64,000 nt of DNA from Candidatus Magasanikbacteria bacterium RIFOXYC2_FULL_42_28 (GCA_001784435.1 MFQZ01000005.1:1-64000); one strand, 5' to 3'. Positions 1 to 9,323 are shown, counted from the first letter of the stretch. Numbers and translations are program-made. Notes: a model not told the origin generated them from the letters alone.

Positions 1-72
1 GCCTAATTTCCAACACCAAATTGCAAAGTTCAGAAATCGGCGAACAAAAACAGCTTAGATTAGCGGAGTTTT
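1..72 (-). other. 5' end of a further cassette, cut by the window edge
   Basis: On the minus strand this stretch follows the last visible attC-like site and so should be the leader of the next cassette. No reading frame can be supported in the visible bases. Confidence 0.4.
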
Positions 73-209
73 AACGCAACACGAGTGCGTTTGCGTGTAT
101 CAGAAGTTTTTTCGAAATGAAATGAGAAAAAATTTGGGTGAAGAAAATTTGCAAACCTCTATACTTATAATAACGCAAATTTTCTGAACCTGATACACGC
201 TGTTAGACG
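73..209 (-). other. attC-like site 1 (after the EamA cassette)
   Basis: The plus strand shows an outer stem GCGTGTATCAG / CTGATACACGC, an inner hairpin ending at AATTTGGGTG, a second hairpin (AGAAAATTTGC / GCAAATTTTCT) and a conserved GAACC before the closing stem. On the minus strand the R'' box is GTCTAAC, an exact match to the integron consensus RYYYAAC, and R' reads GTTAAAA. An extra palindrome (AACGCA/TGCGTT) lies at the left edge. Confidence 0.75.
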
Positions 210-224
210 ATGTAGCTCTCGTTC

Positions 225-650
225 CTATTTTATTGTAAGTATTATAATCCCAGCAATAATCGTGGCAATACCTAAATAATGAATTGGATTTGGCGTCTCT
301 CCTAGAAAAGTCAGGCCAAGAATAGCTCCGACTAAAACCGAACCGCCTATAATAATTGGAAGGCCAACGGAAATACTAACACCCTTTGAAAAAACATAGA
401 ACGATGTAATTTCAGCTAAACCTACTGCAATACCAGCGAAAATAGCATAGACAACCCCTTTTTGAGAAATAACCAAGGGGCTATTCGTTATCTTTAGGAA
501 TACTAAAACCAGACTACCAACAAGAGCAGCTACTACTTGAAGAATAACGGCTCCAACTATTTGGTTGATATGGCCTGACGAAACTTTAATAAACACATTA
601 TACGTGCCATAAAAAAATGCCGTCAATATTGCTAATAAAATCCAATTCAT
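225..650 (-). CDS. EamA/DMT-type half-size membrane transporter
   Basis: A 141-residue, almost wholly hydrophobic protein with about five membrane segments; the last reads LGIATIIAGIIILTIK. The start MNWILLAILTAFFYGTYNV and the GETP motif just before the last helix are typical of EamA-domain drug/metabolite transporters. It has one EamA unit, about half the usual ten-helix protein, so it would work as a dimer if active. The substrate cannot be told. It is the only gene of its cassette, between attC-like sites 1 and 2, and short hydrophobic proteins of this kind are common integron passengers. No clear Shine-Dalgarno is visible. Confidence 0.8.
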   Translation of the reverse strand: MNWILLAILTAFFYGTYNVFIKVSSGHINQIVGAVILQVVAALVGSLVLVFLKITNSPLVISQKGVVYAIFAGIAVGLAEITSFYVFSKGVSISVGLPIIIGGSVLVGAILGLTFLGETPNPIHYLGIATIIAGIIILTIK

Positions 651-681
651 TATCGTGGTTTAATAAATAAGAGAGCTATTT

Positions 682-784
682 CGTCTAACGATAAGATATG
701 CGAAGTTGAAATGGAGCGCAGCGACATTTCAATTTGGGTGAAGAGAGCCGCAGGCGAACGGAACCGCATATCGGTAGTTTTGCG
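682..784 (-). other. attC-like site 2 (after ORF-less cassette, left copy)
   Basis: Outer stem GATATGCG / CGCATATC, hairpin TTGAAATG / CATTTCAA, linker AATTTGGGTG, a second hairpin, then GGAACC. The R' box on the minus strand is GTTAGACG, which pairs with the R'' of the EamA cassette (CGTCTAAC). The R'' box CGCAAAAC is degenerate. Confidence 0.72.
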
Positions 785-999
785 ATGTTTTGATTCTCCA
801 CACCGACCGTGATTATGTCGTCCCGAATGCCAAAGGGGCAGTCGGGATGTCGCATAACATGCGTTCGACGATATTATACTTTCAAAAAGTAGAATTTCGT
901 CGTAACCGTTATGCGAAGTAATCACGATCAGTCGGTGTGGCTTGCCGCCTACCTTTATTTGAAAAATAAAGTTGGCGGAGAATAAAAATTTCGACGAAC
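690..999 (-). mobile_element. ORF-less structured cassette, left copy
   Basis: The cassette lies between the cut points of attC-like sites 2 and 3 and carries no believable gene. Positions 785-999 match 16982-17196 with one visible difference. The core is strongly palindromic: CCACACCGAC at 798-807 with its complement at 931-940, GTGATTA (809-815) with TAATCAC (919-925), an inner hairpin CCCGA/TCGGG, and a nested stem CGCATAAC...GTTATGCG with an attC-like look. A second hairpin (AAATAAAGTTGGCGGAGA and its partner) follows. It could be a structured RNA or a purely DNA cassette. Confidence 0.7.
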
Positions 1000-1119
1000 G
1001 TTCGGTATATGCGATGTTTGCCGAGCGAAGCGAAGGCAAATATGGGAGAGGAAAATGGCGATTCCATTGAAAAATATAATTTATCGCTATTTTCTGAACC
1101 GCATATACCGTGTTATGTG
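992..1119 (-). other. attC-like site 3 (after the 8-kb defence cassette)
   Basis: Outer stem CGGTATATGCG / CGCATATACCG, inner hairpin TTTGCC/GGCAAA, linker AATATGGGAG (variant of the conserved linker), second hairpin AGGAAAATGGCGAT / ATCGCTATTTTCT, then GAACC. On the minus strand R'' is CACATAAC, a perfect complement of GTTATGTG that begins the same cassette 8 kb away. Confidence 0.75.
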
Positions 1120-1123
1120 TTGT

Positions 1124-1148
1124 AAATTTTTTGATTATTTGTTTTTTT
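1124..1148 (+). repeat. Inverted repeat, left end of 8-kb defence cassette
   Basis: A 25-bp T-rich sequence here is repeated exactly in inverted orientation at 9478-9502, just inside the other end of the same cassette. Both lie next to the R boxes, so they extend the attC stem of the circular cassette. Positions 1149-1368 beyond it hold two long G runs near 1166-1190 and no supportable gene. Confidence 0.8.
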
Positions 1149-1368
1149 CGTTCGCCGTTCAATCACGGGGGGGTCAGGGGGGGGGGCGTCAATCACTATG
1201 GCGAAAGGGGACAGAGGGGAACAAAAGGGGTGAATGGCCCCTGTAGCCATATCGCTTTTTGGCCTTTAGGTCGTTTAATTAACAGTATTTTTATTTGTTG
1301 TACTCCCAAAGGAACCTGTAAAAATTTGCGGCGGGGACAGATCATCAAATGATAGCGGTCGTCAAAAG

Positions 1369-4300
1369 TTATTTTTTCCAATGTGAAACTAACAATAGTA
1401 TTTCATCTCGCCAAATGGGAGTAAGAGCAAAACGGATTTTTATTTTAGAGATCAATAAGTTAATTAGTTCTTGTCTTTTGGGGTAGTTTTGAACAAAATT
1501 ATTTAAAAGATTAGTAAAAATACTATTTCTTTTAATTTCATTTAAAAGTGTTTTTTTCCAGATTTCATAAATAACATTGGCTAATATTTCTGAAGCTGAA
1601 ACTGGTGATGTTTTATTAGCATTTAAAACTTTAGACACAAAATTGAAATTATTTTCTGGATTCCAATTGTCCCTTTCTATTGCTCTTATAACGACTTTTT
1701 CATTGATAGTAATATAATCATAATTCATCTGTAATAGTTGCAGTACAAATCCCCCATACTCTTCATCGGTAATTTTATTTTTATCCAAAAGATTCATCAG
1801 TAAAACTTGAGTCCAAATACCTTTAACTTTCAAATCGTTTTTTGACAGTGTTCTAAATACATAATCATCTGATAGCATTATATAGTTATCATTTTGGGTA
1901 GCTATCATGGCCGTTTCTAAAAATGATTTTCCTAATATTTTATTAAGTTTATCTCTTCTTTCAGATTCAAGCTCAAGTAAAGAAACAGCTGGCTCTGTAT
2001 TACAGTTTTTCTCTATCCAGTCATCCATTGATTCCAATAATTTTTGATTTGCCTCTATCATTTCATTAGGAATGTCCATGTATCTTATTTCTCCATTGTC
2101 GTCAGTATAGACATAACCTCTTTCTCTTGATTTAATTCCATTTTTATATTCTTGAACTTGATATTTGATAAATTGCTTAGTTGCATTAGAAATAATGATT
2201 TTAGGATAATTTTCTATAACTATATTTTGGATATTAAGCTTAAATATTGTAAATAGAGCACTTAAATCTATTATTAACGAGTATTTGTCATCCAATAAAT
2301 TATATGACAATGCCTCCACTCTTTCAGCGATAGTTCCGTCAGAACAATATAAACCAAGTTGTGGAGTATTTGTTAAGAGATTGTAAGTCTCGAAATAATC
2401 TTTTCCTGTCATATCTGCGAGTACACCGGTAGTCAAACGTTTAATTTTGTAAAGTTCTATCACACTATCCAAAAAAGATTTACGATTATCATTTTTGGCT
2501 ACTTTTTCAAGCTTATTTTTGATATCTTGACCATTATCATCTAATTTTGTTTTAAAGCTTATTAAGCCGTCTACATCAACTCTGTGCTCGTTTATAATTT
2601 TGAGCGTTTTAGTATAGGCAAACAAATATTTATTTTGTATATTTATTATTTTAAGCTTTTGTTCTGAAATATCATCTAAAACAATTCTTTCACCTCTTTT
2701 TTTGTTAATAAGTAATTTACCTAATTTTGAAGAAACTGCTAATTCTTCAGGCAAGACAGGCGCGTCTTTTTCATCCAGAAGTAAATGTTCGTTTACAGAT
2801 CCCTCTTCATCTTCGATTGTTATAGCAGAACCGATCAGTGATTGTTCGATGGGTTCTAAAAGAAAATCATCTTTTTCCTTTTTGTTGCGTAGTAAAAAGA
2901 AAAATATATAATTTGATAATACTTCTTGATTATTTTGGTTATTCCTCCAAAGGTTATAAATTAAATCAAACGCCTCTTTATCTTGTCCTAGTTCTTGAAG
3001 TAAAAATGCAAGTTGAAAAATATTTTTTGGTTCGCTTGATATATAGGTATTATATTTATTAAGAAACTCATCAATAGAATTCTTATCACCACTTCTAAAA
3101 TAAAGGTTGGCGAGTGATAATTCAATTTCAAAGTGATCCGGTTTCTTTTTCAAATAATTTTTTAGTGTTTCAATAGCCCCCGGTACGTCACCTATTTCTT
3201 CATATATGACTGATTCTATTTCTGCTATGTAATCTGGTATTCCGTCTTTTTTAATCAATTCAACCAATTCTAAAACCTTTTTATAGAGTCCGCTTTTAAA
3301 AAGAGAAAAAATAAATCTATATCTTTGGATGCTTTCAATTTTAACATCTGTTATTGTTTCGTATATTGGCCAACAATCCGAGTATCTTTGATTAAAAAAC
3401 AGTAAATCAGCCAGTTCTTTTTTTGTTTTTATGTCAGATATAATTTGCAAATCTTTAAGTGCCTTATCCAAAACAGTATTTACATCATTATTAAGGTTTT
3501 GTTTTTTTAATATTCTCGCTTGATCTATTAGATACGCTATTTCTGTCGGATTTTTATCAATTAATTCGTTATTTAATTTTATAGCTTTTTCAAAATCATT
3601 ATTTTCTAAATATACATTAATCATCAGTCGATTAGCAGACTTAGTGTTCAAATCGTCATTTTCAGCTTTAGATAAACCTTGAATAATTTTAATGCCTTCT
3701 TTTTTGTCAGCGTCTTTTCCATTTAGTAGAATCTGTGCTTTTAAGATTGCAATGTCAGCCGGTAGCTCAAGGCTTTGTTCAATATCATTTATAATATTTT
3801 TTGCTTCATTTTCATCTCCAGTTTCAATTGAATAAATAATAACATTTTTTGAATACATTATTTCATCTGGTTTTAATCTGCGAGCTTCTTGAAAATCATT
3901 TTTTGCTTTTCGCAAATCACCTAGTATACCCAATGCCACACCCCTGCTATTTATCCAAGAATGAATTGAGTTATAAAAATCAGTATTTTTTGTTTTTTCT
4001 ATAACTGTAGAGAATAAATCTACAGCCTCCTTCAACTTACTACGTTGTTCTTCATTAGCTTGCTGTCCGATAAGTGCTGTATTTGCTTTTAAAACTATTT
4101 GAAGCTTGATTTCAGCCAATGTCGCCAAAATATTTATGTTTATATCATCTTCTGCATCCTTTGCTTTTTCATACCATTGTTCTGCATTTGACAAATCATT
4201 AGATATTCTTAAATAAGCACCACCAATAGCCATTGATATTTCCCTTTCGATTTTAATATTTTCTGGTATTTCCATGACTCTTCTATCTGCTTCTTCCCTT

Positions 4301-4944
4301 GAATCAGATAGTTGTATATGAAGAGACAAAGCTCTTAAACATACAGGATTATTTTTTAAAATCTCGGAGATAATTACTTGTGCTTGATCGTTTTGTTTTA
4401 AGAATACATGAGCCAGTGCTTTATTTATTTTGGCTTTTTCTAATTCTGGTGAATACTGAAATGCATCAAGGAAATATTTTGCGCACTCTTCTTGATTGCC
4501 CAAATCTAAATAAGCCGCACCGTAATTGGTGAGAATGCGAAATCTGATAAAATTATCTATATTTTGATCTTTAATTCGATTATAGAGATTATCTAAAGTT
4601 TCAATGCATTTATTTGGGTTGTGAGAATTTATTTGATCTCGTGCGTTGTCGATAATCTTATTATATTCGTCCGACAAATCAACTGCAGTTGTTGCTGTTA
4701 TTTGTTCCGATATTTCTGATTGAGCGGGTAATAGTAATTTAATACCGGATAACAATTCTTTACTTATTTTATTCGTAAGTTCATCCGTGCTAATATTATT
4801 CACGATTGAAGGATTGTTTTGGTTGATGGTTTGTTGAATAACAGTGAAATGTCGATTATCTTCAATTTTCAATGCATTAACTTCAGAGTTGTTAATATCA
4901 CCCTTAAAGACATTTTCTTGTTTTGCACAGCTATCGTCACACAT
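1369..4944 (-). CDS. TPR-GreAB-C-PIN conflict-system protein
   Basis: A 1191-residue protein. Residues about 9-28 carry the motif QENVFKGDINNSEVNALKI, shared with the small membrane protein encoded just upstream. A long helical tetratricopeptide-type repeat region covers about 80-680. Around 733-790 a segment (SSKLGKLLINKKRGERI) matches the GreA/GreB C-terminal domain. About 885-1040 is a PIN-like nuclease domain with acidic positions in IIDLSALF, SFLETAM and IMLSDDY. This order matches the TPR-GreAB-C-PIN architecture described in predicted NTP-dependent biological conflict systems, where the PIN domain is the presumed RNase effector. It starts 4 bp after the membrane-protein gene, so the two are probably translationally coupled. 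Function is inferred from domains only. Confidence 0.75.
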   Translation of the reverse strand: MCDDSCAKQENVFKGDINNSEVNALKIEDNRHFTVIQQTINQNNPSIVNNISTDELTNKISKELLSGIKLLLPAQSEISEQITATTAVDLSDEYNKIIDNARDQINSHNPNKCIETLDNLYNRIKDQNIDNFIRFRILTNYGAAYLDLGNQEECAKYFLDAFQYSPELEKAKINKALAHVFLKQNDQAQVIISEILKNNPVCLRALSLHIQLSDSREEADRRVMEIPENIKIEREISMAIGGAYLRISNDLSNAEQWYEKAKDAEDDININILATLAEIKLQIVLKANTALIGQQANEEQRSKLKEAVDLFSTVIEKTKNTDFYNSIHSWINSRGVALGILGDLRKAKNDFQEARRLKPDEIMYSKNVIIYSIETGDENEAKNIINDIEQSLELPADIAILKAQILLNGKDADKKEGIKIIQGLSKAENDDLNTKSANRLMINVYLENNDFEKAIKLNNELIDKNPTEIAYLIDQARILKKQNLNNDVNTVLDKALKDLQIISDIKTKKELADLLFFNQRYSDCWPIYETITDVKIESIQRYRFIFSLFKSGLYKKVLELVELIKKDGIPDYIAEIESVIYEEIGDVPGAIETLKNYLKKKPDHFEIELSLANLYFRSGDKNSIDEFLNKYNTYISSEPKNIFQLAFLLQELGQDKEAFDLIYNLWRNNQNNQEVLSNYIFFFLLRNKKEKDDFLLEPIEQSLIGSAITIEDEEGSVNEHLLLDEKDAPVLPEELAVSSKLGKLLINKKRGERIVLDDISEQKLKIINIQNKYLFAYTKTLKIINEHRVDVDGLISFKTKLDDNGQDIKNKLEKVAKNDNRKSFLDSVIELYKIKRLTTGVLADMTGKDYFETYNLLTNTPQLGLYCSDGTIAERVEALSYNLLDDKYSLIIDLSALFTIFKLNIQNIVIENYPKIIISNATKQFIKYQVQEYKNGIKSRERGYVYTDDNGEIRYMDIPNEMIEANQKLLESMDDWIEKNCNTEPAVSLLELESERRDKLNKILGKSFLETAMIATQNDNYIMLSDDYVFRTLSKNDLKVKGIWTQVLLMNLLDKNKITDEEYGGFVLQLLQMNYDYITINEKVVIRAIERDNWNPENNFNFVSKVLNANKTSPVSASEILANVIYEIWKKTLLNEIKRNSIFTNLLNNFVQNYPKRQELINLLISKIKIRFALTPIWRDEILLLVSHWKK

Positions 4945-4948
4945 ATTT

Positions 4949-5161
4949 TTATTTGACTATCTTTACATTGTTAATTTCTGAACCATTAATATCACCCTTA
5001 ATAACATTTTTTTGTTTATTAACCGAAGTATTTTTATTTTTAATTATAAACCACAAAATGACAGCCGCTAAAATAATAAGAGCAACTAAAGCAAAAGCAC
5101 CCCAAGGACTAACCTTAAACATTTTATCTAATAATATTTTTATTATATCTTCATTTGGCAT
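4949..5161 (-). CDS. Small one-helix membrane protein sharing a motif with the TPR-PIN protein
   Basis: A 70-residue protein with a short N-terminal segment, one membrane helix (about 20-40, ALVALIILAAVILWFII), and a short tail ending in QKNVIKGDINGSEINNVKI. That tail is nearly identical to the N-terminal motif of the next gene product, 4 bp downstream. A shared short motif at the C-terminus of one partner and the N-terminus of the other suggests homotypic assembly. The membrane helix would make this protein a sensor or anchor and the TPR-PIN protein the effector. I recognise no named family. Confidence 0.7.
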   Translation of the reverse strand: MPNEDIIKILLDKMFKVSPWGAFALVALIILAAVILWFIIKNKNTSVNKQKNVIKGDINGSEINNVKIVK

Positions 5162-5190
5162 ATTATAATATGTTTAAAAGTTTTTTTGTT

Positions 5191-5952
5191 TTATTTTTGA
5201 AAAATAAACAGATGTTCATGCATGATCAAAAGGAAGTTGCTTTCTTTTGAGCGCTTTACCCAAAAACCAGTGGCACTGCAGTTATGTTGTTTTTTGATTA
5301 TGTCTTCTTTTAGTTGAAAGCCACAATCTAAAAATTTGCTCATTACTTTGAAAGCCAGTGGTTGATACATTTTGTTTCTGCGTGTGTCGCCCATTAAAAC
5401 TGCACAATATTTCCCTGTTTTTAGAACTCGGTGTAATTCCTTGGCAATCTTGCCTATTTCTTCAACAAATTCGTCTATGTCGTGTATGTTTGATAAATCT
5501 GTTTTAATTTTACCTTCACTATATTTTACAATATCAACATAGGGTGGGTGAGTCAGTACAAAATCTATTTCTCCGTCCTTAATAAACTCCATGTTTCGAG
5601 CGTCACATTTTACAATTCTCTGTTTTGCTGTATTTTCAACAGTAAACTCTAAAGATTTTTTTGTTCGCTCCAAAGCCTCCTCGTTTACATCGACACAAGT
5701 AATGTGTCTATTTAAAATTTTTGCTTCTATGGCAGTCGTGCCACCACCGATCATACAGTCAAGTAGATGATCTTTTTCTTTGGAGTAACGCAAAATCAAA
5801 TTACGCACCACTTCTGGTGCCCAATTTCCTCGCCAATCTGATTTGTGTGTCGCCCAATTTCCACGACGTGGAAATGACCAAACAGTCGTACACTCCAAAT
5901 CAAAAGTATCTGGATGAAGTTTTAGTTTAACTTTTTCCATTTTTAATACCAC
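5191..5952 (-). CDS. DNA methyltransferase with HPPY motif
   Basis: A 253-residue class I methyltransferase. The SAM-binding motif near residue 67 is LLDCMIGGGTTAIEA, and the catalytic motif near 134 reads THPPY instead of the usual DPPY or SPPY. Motif I precedes motif IV, an order unlike the DpnA-like enzyme at 14354. The C-terminal part (GDTRRNKMYQPLAFKVM) is likely to hold target recognition. Its start overlaps the upstream MutH-like nuclease gene by 26 bp, so it is probably the modification partner of that nuclease. Whether it methylates adenine N6 or cytosine N4 cannot be told. The start could be the second methionine, MEKVKLKL. Confidence 0.78.
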   Translation of the reverse strand: MVLKMEKVKLKLHPDTFDLECTTVWSFPRRGNWATHKSDWRGNWAPEVVRNLILRYSKEKDHLLDCMIGGGTTAIEAKILNRHITCVDVNEEALERTKKSLEFTVENTAKQRIVKCDARNMEFIKDGEIDFVLTHPPYVDIVKYSEGKIKTDLSNIHDIDEFVEEIGKIAKELHRVLKTGKYCAVLMGDTRRNKMYQPLAFKVMSKFLDCGFQLKEDIIKKQHNCSATGFWVKRSKESNFLLIMHEHLFIFQK

Positions 5953-6640
5953 TAAAATCTAATTCTGACACAACATTATTATTAGTATAATTCTTTTTAA
6001 AATAGAAGGCTCTTCTTCTAACTTTGATAATTCCACCTTTTCCATCTGGTGCTGGCGTTACATCTTTATTGTTTTTCCCTTTAGTTTTTGGTTCTATGTA
6101 AGTACCCATTGAGCAAGAAAGTTTATCGCCTTTTCCTTGAACTATATAAGATTGTATAAATTCCCAATCCTCTTTAAAAACTTTCTGTTTTTCCTTATCA
6201 GGTACATCTATAAACCAGTCCAATAAAATATACTTGTCTTGGGATTCGTTTTTCCTTGTCTCTAAATTTTTTGGTACACCATAAGCAATCCAAAATATTG
6301 TTTCTATTTTATCTCTGATCTTAGCAGTTTCCCATGTTTCCTTGGCTACTTCCAAAAAATTTATCATTTTGATCTGAGTTGGTTCTTTTACTTTTAAATT
6401 ATTTAATTGAATCGGTATTACTTTAATTTCTACACCTAATTCTGCTAAATCTGCTAATGGGGATCCATTGTTGGTCAAACCCAACAAATTTTCTACAATT
6501 AAACCCGACGCACCTTTTTTGTAGTGTTCGTGATTGTGTCCGGAAAGGCAATTACAAATTTCTCCGATAGTTTTACCTTTGTTGATTTCAATAATGTCAA
6601 TATATTTTTGTAATGCTTTTAATTTTTTACTTGAGAGCAT
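5927..6640 (-). CDS. Sau3AI/MutH-type restriction endonuclease
   Basis: A 237-residue protein whose N-terminal half carries the MutH/Sau3AI signature: GASGLIVENLLGL followed by DLAELGVEIKVIPI, giving the catalytic E, D and E-x-K residues of this PD-(D/E)XK family. Family members cut at GATC. A Dam-like methylase gene 1.7 kb upstream in the same block fits a GATC restriction-modification system. It is followed with overlap by the HPPY methylase gene and starts 3 bp after the DUF262 gene, so the whole block is one operon. Sequence specificity is inference. Confidence 0.82.
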   Translation of the reverse strand: MLSSKKLKALQKYIDIIEINKGKTIGEICNCLSGHNHEHYKKGASGLIVENLLGLTNNGSPLADLAELGVEIKVIPIQLNNLKVKEPTQIKMINFLEVAKETWETAKIRDKIETIFWIAYGVPKNLETRKNESQDKYILLDWFIDVPDKEKQKVFKEDWEFIQSYIVQGKGDKLSCSMGTYIEPKTKGKNNKDVTPAPDGKGGIIKVRRRAFYFKKNYTNNNVVSELDFSGIKNGKS

Positions 6641-6642
6641 AT

Positions 6643-8340
6643 TTATCTTTTACTGAGTAAATTATAAGTAAACTTAGCAAGTTCCTCAGTTCTATCAGAA
6701 ATAGAATCGTCATTCCAAACATTTTTTAAAATTATTTTTTCTAATCCTTCTTTGGTAGTTTTATACTTTGTCTGTTTTTTAAGGTATTCTATTACAGAGT
6801 CGTTTGAATCAGGCCATTTGACAAATGGTTCCGATTTATTTTTATCTTCATTATATTTCTGTTCTATTAAAAATAAATTACCTATCAGATTAGGATCTTT
6901 AATGGAAGTGCCAGATTTTGGGTAAAGATGTTCAATTGAGTGAAGATCAAAATCAATTGAGATTGAAGGGTCTTTTTCTTTTTCTATTTTTAATAAGATA
7001 AATTTTATAGTGTCTTTATCTTCTTTAAAATTTAAAGTCACAAATTTTTCTCTGTATTCTTCAAATGAAGGTATTTTTTCAAACAGTTCCTCCTTTAGTC
7101 TGTTTAAAACAGATGGTTTGTTATTTGAAAATCTTAATTCTATAGCAAATTTTGAATATTTATTATCAAGCCCAGAAGCTCTAGGAGAAACTATGTGGGT
7201 AAAAATAAAGTGAAAATTCTCCATGAAAAATAGCGTATCTGTAAAAGTTTCATACGATATTTTTTTTTTATCATATTCCTCAAATAAAGCTAGAAAAAAA
7301 GGAAAATGGACTTTTAAATTAAATAATCCGTTTATATTTTTAATATTATTATATATATGATAATGATTGTTTTCTTTCCAATCATCAAGTTTTGGTTTGG
7401 TAATTTTTCTATAAATGTCAGATGCTATTAATAACTCTTTTAATAAATCAGATGTATTACCAAAACATCTTTCGGATGTTTTTCTCATATAATCACTGAA
7501 CCTGCGGTATAATTTATTCTCTGTTACTTTTGCTACCCAAGATGACCAAAACCTATTAAAGAATGTGTCACGAGAACTACTTACATTATCCGTTATTATT
7601 TTCCAAGAATTTTTTGGTTCCTGGATACCTGTTTTATAATTAAAATTTTTGAAGATATAATTTTTTAACAAATCAATTGAAAGCAAATCTTTTCCTCTCG
7701 TATTTATAGTTTCAAATATGGTAAAAGCGTCAGTTTCATCATTAGAGATGATAACAACAGTATCAATATTAAAAAGATAATCCCTAACTTTTTTTAAATA
7801 CTCGACCTTCCCTTCCTCCTTTCTAATTTCATTTAATTTATTTTCAATTTGTTGATTGAAAAAAAATCTAACTTTTTCAATTAAAACTTCGCTCTCTTTT
7901 GAAGGTTGAGATGCTTCATCAGCATGGAAAATTCTTTGTTGATAAAATGGATGTGGTTCTAATGTAACTATAACCAACTGTTCTTCATTTTTTTCATCTC
8001 GAAAAACTAAATACTGTAATAACCCATTTGCTAAATCTTCTTTTCCATATTTTTTAAAAAGGGAAACTAAAACACTTATCAATATAGAAAATGTGATCAA
8101 TCTTTGCTGTCCATCTATTACTTCAAATTCTGATGATTCGATATCTTCAGCCTTAAAAACCATTGGCCCTATAAAAAAGTTGCTCTCCGTTTCATTATTC
8201 AGATAGTAAATAAAATCATCCCAAAAAACTGACACCTCTTCATTTGTATCCCATGAATAATTTCTCTGATAATCAGGTATGATATACCTCTTATTAAGAA
8301 ACAGATTTTTTATTTTTCTATCCTTGGATTCAATTTTCAT
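6643..8340 (-). CDS. DUF262/DUF1524 (GmrSD-like) protein
   Basis: A 565-residue protein with an N-terminal DUF262 domain (YIIPDYQRNYSW near residue 20, VIDGQQRLITF near 75) and a C-terminal DUF1524 HNH-like domain (HSIEHLYPK near 468). This is the layout of GmrS-GmrD fusions, which act as NTP-driven nucleases against modified phage DNA. DGQQR is the predicted nucleotide-hydrolysis motif, and the histidines of the IEHLYP block belong to the nuclease site. It lies between the Dam-like methylase (7 bp gap) and the MutH-like nuclease (2 bp gap). It could be a second defence module or part of one composite system. Confidence 0.85.
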   Translation of the reverse strand: MKIESKDRKIKNLFLNKRYIIPDYQRNYSWDTNEEVSVFWDDFIYYLNNETESNFFIGPMVFKAEDIESSEFEVIDGQQRLITFSILISVLVSLFKKYGKEDLANGLLQYLVFRDEKNEEQLVIVTLEPHPFYQQRIFHADEASQPSKESEVLIEKVRFFFNQQIENKLNEIRKEEGKVEYLKKVRDYLFNIDTVVIISNDETDAFTIFETINTRGKDLLSIDLLKNYIFKNFNYKTGIQEPKNSWKIITDNVSSSRDTFFNRFWSSWVAKVTENKLYRRFSDYMRKTSERCFGNTSDLLKELLIASDIYRKITKPKLDDWKENNHYHIYNNIKNINGLFNLKVHFPFFLALFEEYDKKKISYETFTDTLFFMENFHFIFTHIVSPRASGLDNKYSKFAIELRFSNNKPSVLNRLKEELFEKIPSFEEYREKFVTLNFKEDKDTIKFILLKIEKEKDPSISIDFDLHSIEHLYPKSGTSIKDPNLIGNLFLIEQKYNEDKNKSEPFVKWPDSNDSVIEYLKKQTKYKTTKEGLEKIILKNVWNDDSISDRTEELAKFTYNLLSKR

Positions 8341-8347
8341 AAAAAAA

Positions 8348-9307
8348 TTAATAATTAATCACCAAAACCTCCTTAATTTTTCCTCTCCCAGAAGCTTTTG
8401 AATTTATATTTCGGTTAGCTACAATTTTGTGAATTTTAATTTTATTATCTAAATTTGAATAAAGCTGGTTTATAAAAGTAGTATCAGAATTAGATAACAT
8501 TACAAAACAGCCACGTTTATGTAGCTTAACAAAAATATCTCGTAGTTCGGTCTGTTCTTTTTCAAAAAACCCCTCTGCGGTATAACCAGTAAAATTTGAT
8601 GTCTTGTTTACTGGATAATATGGTGGATCGAAATAGATGAAATCACCCTTTTTGGCTTTTTCTGAAACTTTTTTATAATCTTCATTAAATATTTTAACAT
8701 TTTTAAGAGCTTTTGATATTTTTATCAAATTATCTTCATCACAGATCAGGGGATTGTTATAACTACCAAAGGGAACATTAAATTCGCCTTTGCTGTTCAC
8801 TCTGTATAATCCATTAAAGCAAGTGCGGTTTAAATAAATAAATTTTGCCGCAATTTGAACATCTGACAAATCTTTAGTAGGTTTACTTCTAATTTTTAAG
8901 AAAAAATCCTTATCGTATTTATATGTTTTTAATAATTTTATTAATTTATTAACATCATTTTTAACTACTTTATAAGTAGTAATTAGTTCAAAGTTTAAAT
9001 CTGACAAAACGGCTTTTTTGGGTAGCAGATCAAGAAAAACCGCCCCACCACCAACAAAAGGTTCAAAATAGGTATTTTTTATTGGATTAAAGTCGTGTGG
9101 AGGGTATAAATTTAAGTTTTTAAATTGTTTCAAGAGTTGTCGTTTGCCACCGACCCATTTTACAAATGGTTTTGGTCTCTCGCTTATTATTTTGGTCGCA
9201 TCTTCTATTAGATTGGCTTTATCTGCCAAATCATAAACAGTCCTAGAATAAATAGGATTTATGCCAAAAAAGTTTTGAAGTTGCAATATCCCTTCTGCTT
9301 CGGTCAT
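8348..9307 (-). CDS. Dam/DpnM-type N6-adenine methyltransferase
   Basis: A 319-residue protein with the class alpha order: KPFVKWVGGKRQLL (about 46-59), YFEPFVGGGAVFLDL (SAM binding, about 80-94), a recognition region with NRTCFNGLYRVNSKGEFNVP (typical of Dam and DpnM), and the catalytic DPPY near 220. Close family members methylate adenine in GATC. About 45 extra N-terminal residues precede the core. It is the first gene of the 8-kb defence operon, with a well-spaced promoter at 9324-9352 and almost no leader, which would let modification be made before restriction. Confidence 0.88.
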   Translation of the reverse strand: MTEAEGILQLQNFFGINPIYSRTVYDLADKANLIEDATKIISERPKPFVKWVGGKRQLLKQFKNLNLYPPHDFNPIKNTYFEPFVGGGAVFLDLLPKKAVLSDLNFELITTYKVVKNDVNKLIKLLKTYKYDKDFFLKIRSKPTKDLSDVQIAAKFIYLNRTCFNGLYRVNSKGEFNVPFGSYNNPLICDEDNLIKISKALKNVKIFNEDYKKVSEKAKKGDFIYFDPPYYPVNKTSNFTGYTAEGFFEKEQTELRDIFVKLHKRGCFVMLSNSDTTFINQLYSNLDNKIKIHKIVANRNINSKASGRGKIKEVLVINY

Positions 9308-9323
9308 ATTATTTTATACAGGT

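Noticed and set aside
853..913. A tenth attC site (CGCATAAC ... GTTATGCG) inside the ORF-less cassette
   Set aside because: It lacks the AATTTGGGTG linker and GAACC of the other nine and no cassette boundary coincides with it; kept only as part of the structured core.
650..1162. 170-codon minus-strand frame
   Set aside because: It runs across two attC-like sites and the structured repeat; the translation has no domain and the palindromes explain the open frame.
1160..1200. G-quadruplex-like G runs
   Set aside because: A related long G/C run also occurs at the other cassette end (9451); more likely part of the cassette-end repeat or homopolymer error than a regulatory quadruplex.
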